Positions 5,493-7,449 of a DNA stretch of 7,449 bases are shown one piece after another. The notes under the pieces are model-generated. The model saw only the letters and a program-made list of their open reading frames with translations, had not been told where the DNA came from and made no database searches. Origin of the DNA: Deltaproteobacteria bacterium (lineage in GTDB: Bacteria; Desulfobacterota; Binatia; Binatales; Binataceae). The position numbers and the translations under genes are program-made. The DNA lies in contig JAJXYM010000121.1 of assembly GCA_021780585.1 (NCBI GenBank), positions 1-7,449 on the forward strand. The letters run 5' to 3'. How positions within the stretch are numbered: the first letter of the stretch is position 1; each line of letters starts with the position of its first letter.

Positions 5493-6262
5493 CACTCGCG
5501 TCCATCCGGCAATCCGAGCCGATTGATCAGCGTCGCCGCGAAGGCCGCGCCGAAGCCGTTGTCGATGTTCACCACGGTCACGCCGCTGGCGCAACTGTTG
5601 AGCATCGCGAGCAGCGCCGCGATGCCGCCGAGCGCGGCCCCGTAACCGACGCTGGTGGGCACGGCGATCACCGGCCGATCGACCAGTCCCGCGACCACCG
5701 ACGGCAGCGCCCCCTCCATCCCGGCGACGACGATCAGCGCCGCCGCGCGCCGCAGTTGCGCCAGGCTCGCGGCCACGCGATGCAATCCGGCGACGCCGAC
5801 GTCGTACAACCGCTCGACCGGATTGCCGAAAATCTCGGCGGTCAGAGCGGCCTCTTCCGCGACCGGCAAATCGGAAGTGCCGGCGCTGACGATCATTATC
5901 GGGCCATGGCCGCGCGGACGGAGCGGCTCGCGCACGATCATGCCGAGCCGCGCGTCGGGCCGGTAGTCGAGCGCCTTGAGCCGCCGCCGCACGGCGCGCG
6001 CCTTGTCCGCGTCCAGCCGCGTGATCAACAAATTCGTTCCGGCCGCGATGATACGCCGGCCGATCGCCGCGATCTGATCGGCGCTCTTGCCCTCGCCGAA
6101 GACCACTTCCGGCAATCCGCGCCGGATCGTCCGATGATGATCGACGCGGGCGAAGCCGAGGTCCTCGAACGGCAGATGGCGCAGTTGGTCGAGCGCGGCG
6201 GACGGTTCGATTCCGCCGGCCGCGACCTGTTCGAGCAGTTTGCGCAGGGTCCGTTCGGTCAT
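5492..6262 (-). CDS. larB: LarB, nickel-pincer cofactor biosynthesis carboxylase/hydrolase
   Basis: A 256-residue LarB, normal family length. Known role: it carboxylates the pyridinium ring of nicotinic acid adenine dinucleotide and releases AMP, giving the dicarboxylate mononucleotide that LarE and LarC convert to the nickel-pincer nucleotide of lactate racemase and related enzymes. The N-terminal half contains DLGFARVDHHRTIRRGLPEVV (split here as DLGFARVDHHR and RGLPEVVFGEGK, 34-59). The C-terminal PurE-like half has VSAGTSDLPVAEEA (125-138), VAGMEGALPSVVAGL (179-193), PTSVGYGA (202-209) and the catalytic-cysteine segment NSCASGVTVVNIDNG (222-236) with Cys224, the equivalent of the reactive cysteine of Lactobacillus LarB. 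ATG at 6262 overlaps the preceding gene's stop (ATGA). larC and larE are not in the window. Confidence 0.94.
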   Translation of the reverse strand: MTERTLRKLLEQVAAGGIEPSAALDQLRHLPFEDLGFARVDHHRTIRRGLPEVVFGEGKSADQIAAIGRRIIAAGTNLLITRLDADKARAVRRRLKALDYRPDARLGMIVREPLRPRGHGPIMIVSAGTSDLPVAEEAALTAEIFGNPVERLYDVGVAGLHRVAASLAQLRRAAALIVVAGMEGALPSVVAGLVDRPVIAVPTSVGYGAALGGIAALLAMLNSCASGVTVVNIDNGFGAAFAATLINRLGLPDGRE

Positions 6263-7449
6263 CGCCGGCGCGATTCGCCCGCGCGCGGCGGACGGTCGAG
6301 ATGAATCACCAGTTCGCGGACGGCCCGCGCGTCGCTGCGCGCCACGGTAATCGTCAAATCTCCCGCCTTGAGTTGTTCGCCGGGCTTGGGGATATGGCCG
6401 AGCCGCTCGACCACCAGCCCGCCGATGCTAGCATATTCGGCCTCTTCGGGAAGATTCAGGCCGTAGCGCTCGTTGAGTTCCGCGACCCCCGCCGTCGCGG
6501 AGACCGCCAGCGTGCGCGGACCGACGAAACGCGCCAGATCCTCGCGCACGTCATGCTCGTCCTCGATTTCGCCGACCACCTCTTCGAGCAGGTCCTCCAT
6601 CGTGATAATCCCGGCGGCGCCGCCGTATTCGTCGACCACCACCGCAAGCGTCTCGCGCGTGCGCTGCAGCGCGAGCAGAATTTCGTCGAGCGGCGTCGCC
6701 TCGGGAAAATAGCTCACCGGCCGCATCACCTCGCCGACCGCGCGGTTCAGCTCCGGCGCCTCGAGCAGATCGAAGGCATGCACCACGCCGACGATATTGA
6801 AGATGCGCTCGTGGAACACCGGGATACGGGTGAACCCTTCGCGCCGCACCAGCTCGATCACGCCGGCCAGCGTGGTGCTGTCGGGCGCGGCTTCAACCCG
6901 CACCAGCGGCACCATCGCCTTGCGCGCCTCGGCGCGGGTGAAGCGGAAAATCCGGCTGATCATCTGGCGTTCGGCGGGCAGGATGGCGTCGTGTCCGGGA
7001 CCGGCCGGGAAACTCGCCTCGTCGGGCCGCCGGCGCACCAGCCGCGTCAGATCCTCGCGGCTCAGGAAGACGCTGTCGGCGCCGGGCGGCACTCCGGCCA
7101 ACCGCCGCAGCATCCGGCCGAGCGCGGTTTCGGCCGCCAGCAGGGGGGCGAGAATTGTGGCCAGGATCAGCAGCGGACGGGCGGCCAGCCGCGCGATCTC
7201 CAGCGGCGCGCGCAACGCCAGCATCTTGGGCGCGGATTCGCCCAGCAGCAGCGTGATCGGCGCGAGGATGAACGGCGCCAGATAGGCCCAGCGGTCGGAT
7301 ACGCCGTGCAGGTAGCTGGTGAGCGCGGCGGCGGCGATCACGGTCGCGAGATTGTTGCCGGTCAGCAGCAACGCGACGATCCGGTCGCGCCGCTCGAGCA
7401 TCCGGCTGACCGGTTTCGCCGCCGCGACCCCGCGTTCATGCAGATCGGA
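6259..7449 (-). CDS. CNNM/CBS-domain CorC-HlyC family membrane protein (5' end off window)
   Basis: 396 C-terminal residues are visible; the frame stays open through the right edge (SDLHERGVAAAKPVSR precedes the first internal Met), so the N-terminus and first membrane helix lie outside. The visible part begins in the CNNM/DUF21 domain with IVALLLTGNNLATV (24-37), FILAPITLLLGESAPK (60-75) and a third hydrophobic helix (90-110). A CBS pair follows (about 180-300), including GFTRIPVFHERIFNIVGVV (205-223) and VVVDEYGGAAGIITMEDLLEEVVGEI, positions 270-295. The C-terminal CorC_HlyC domain (about 303-385) contains ASIGGLV and HIPKPGE. This family is associated with Mg2+/Co2+ homeostasis in the inner membrane; the old name hemolysin is misleading. 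The stop overlaps the larB start by four bases, making it the first visible gene of the operon. The promoter must lie beyond the right edge. Confidence 0.92.
   Translation of the reverse strand, partial: SDLHERGVAAAKPVSRMLERRDRIVALLLTGNNLATVIAAAALTSYLHGVSDRWAYLAPFILAPITLLLGESAPKMLALRAPLEIARLAARPLLILATILAPLLAAETALGRMLRRLAGVPPGADSVFLSREDLTRLVRRRPDEASFPAGPGHDAILPAERQMISRIFRFTRAEARKAMVPLVRVEAAPDSTTLAGVIELVRREGFTRIPVFHERIFNIVGVVHAFDLLEAPELNRAVGEVMRPVSYFPEATPLDEILLALQRTRETLAVVVDEYGGAAGIITMEDLLEEVVGEIEDEHDVREDLARFVGPRTLAVSATAGVAELNERYGLNLPEEAEYASIGGLVVERLGHIPKPGEQLKAGDLTITVARSDARAVRELVIHLDRPPRAGESRRR

Noticed and set aside
4134..5645. A 503-codon open frame on the + strand antisense to the ABC1 kinase and the end of larB.
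   Set aside because: It mirrors the kinase gene in high-GC DNA, has no recognisable domain, and the opposite strand carries intact kinase motifs.

Overview
The window is high-GC bacterial chromosome with tightly packed genes, very small intergenic gaps and several stop/start overlaps. The gene content (Isc-type ferredoxin, LexA, LarB, ABC1/UbiB-like kinase, CNNM/CBS protein) is Gram-negative in flavour. It would fit an uncultured GC-rich lineage such as a deltaproteobacterial or Binatota/Acidobacteria-like organism, but that placement is inference and no gene here decides it. I see no rRNA, tRNA, CRISPR array, transposase, integrase or phage gene.

Layout. Positions 1-331 are non-coding and hold two striking dyads: a TTGACAGG/CCTGTCAA inverted repeat at 17-37 and an AT-rich three-hexamer TAGGTA/TACCTA/TAGGTA array at 173-200. 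Next, on the + strand, comes a short soluble histidine kinase with no sensor domain (332-1216). lexA (1346-1951, minus strand) converges on it. lexA is divergent from a two-gene + strand unit: an Isc-type [2Fe-2S] ferredoxin (2111-2482) and an FAD/NAD(P) ferredoxin-reductase-like protein (2479-3228), joined by an ATGA overlap. That unit converges on a four-gene minus-strand operon that enters from beyond the right edge. In transcription order the operon is a CNNM/CBS/CorC-HlyC membrane protein (5' end missing, to 6259), larB (6262-5492), an ABC1/UbiB-like atypical kinase (5492-4155) and an AlkZ-related, probably winged-helix protein (4140-3253).

How the genes may work together. The ferredoxin and reductase look like a self-contained NAD(P)H to FAD to [2Fe-2S] electron relay whose final acceptor is not in the window. 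In the minus-strand operon, LarB makes the precursor of the nickel-pincer nucleotide cofactor. Its overlap with a CNNM-type metal-linked membrane protein upstream and an atypical kinase downstream implies co-expression, but no common pathway is known to me. LexA is intact for self-cleavage and is preceded by a good promoter and Shine-Dalgarno, but I could not find a recognisable SOS box. The least explained items are the two upstream dyads, the sensorless kinase, and the coupled larB / ABC1-kinase / AlkZ-related cassette.
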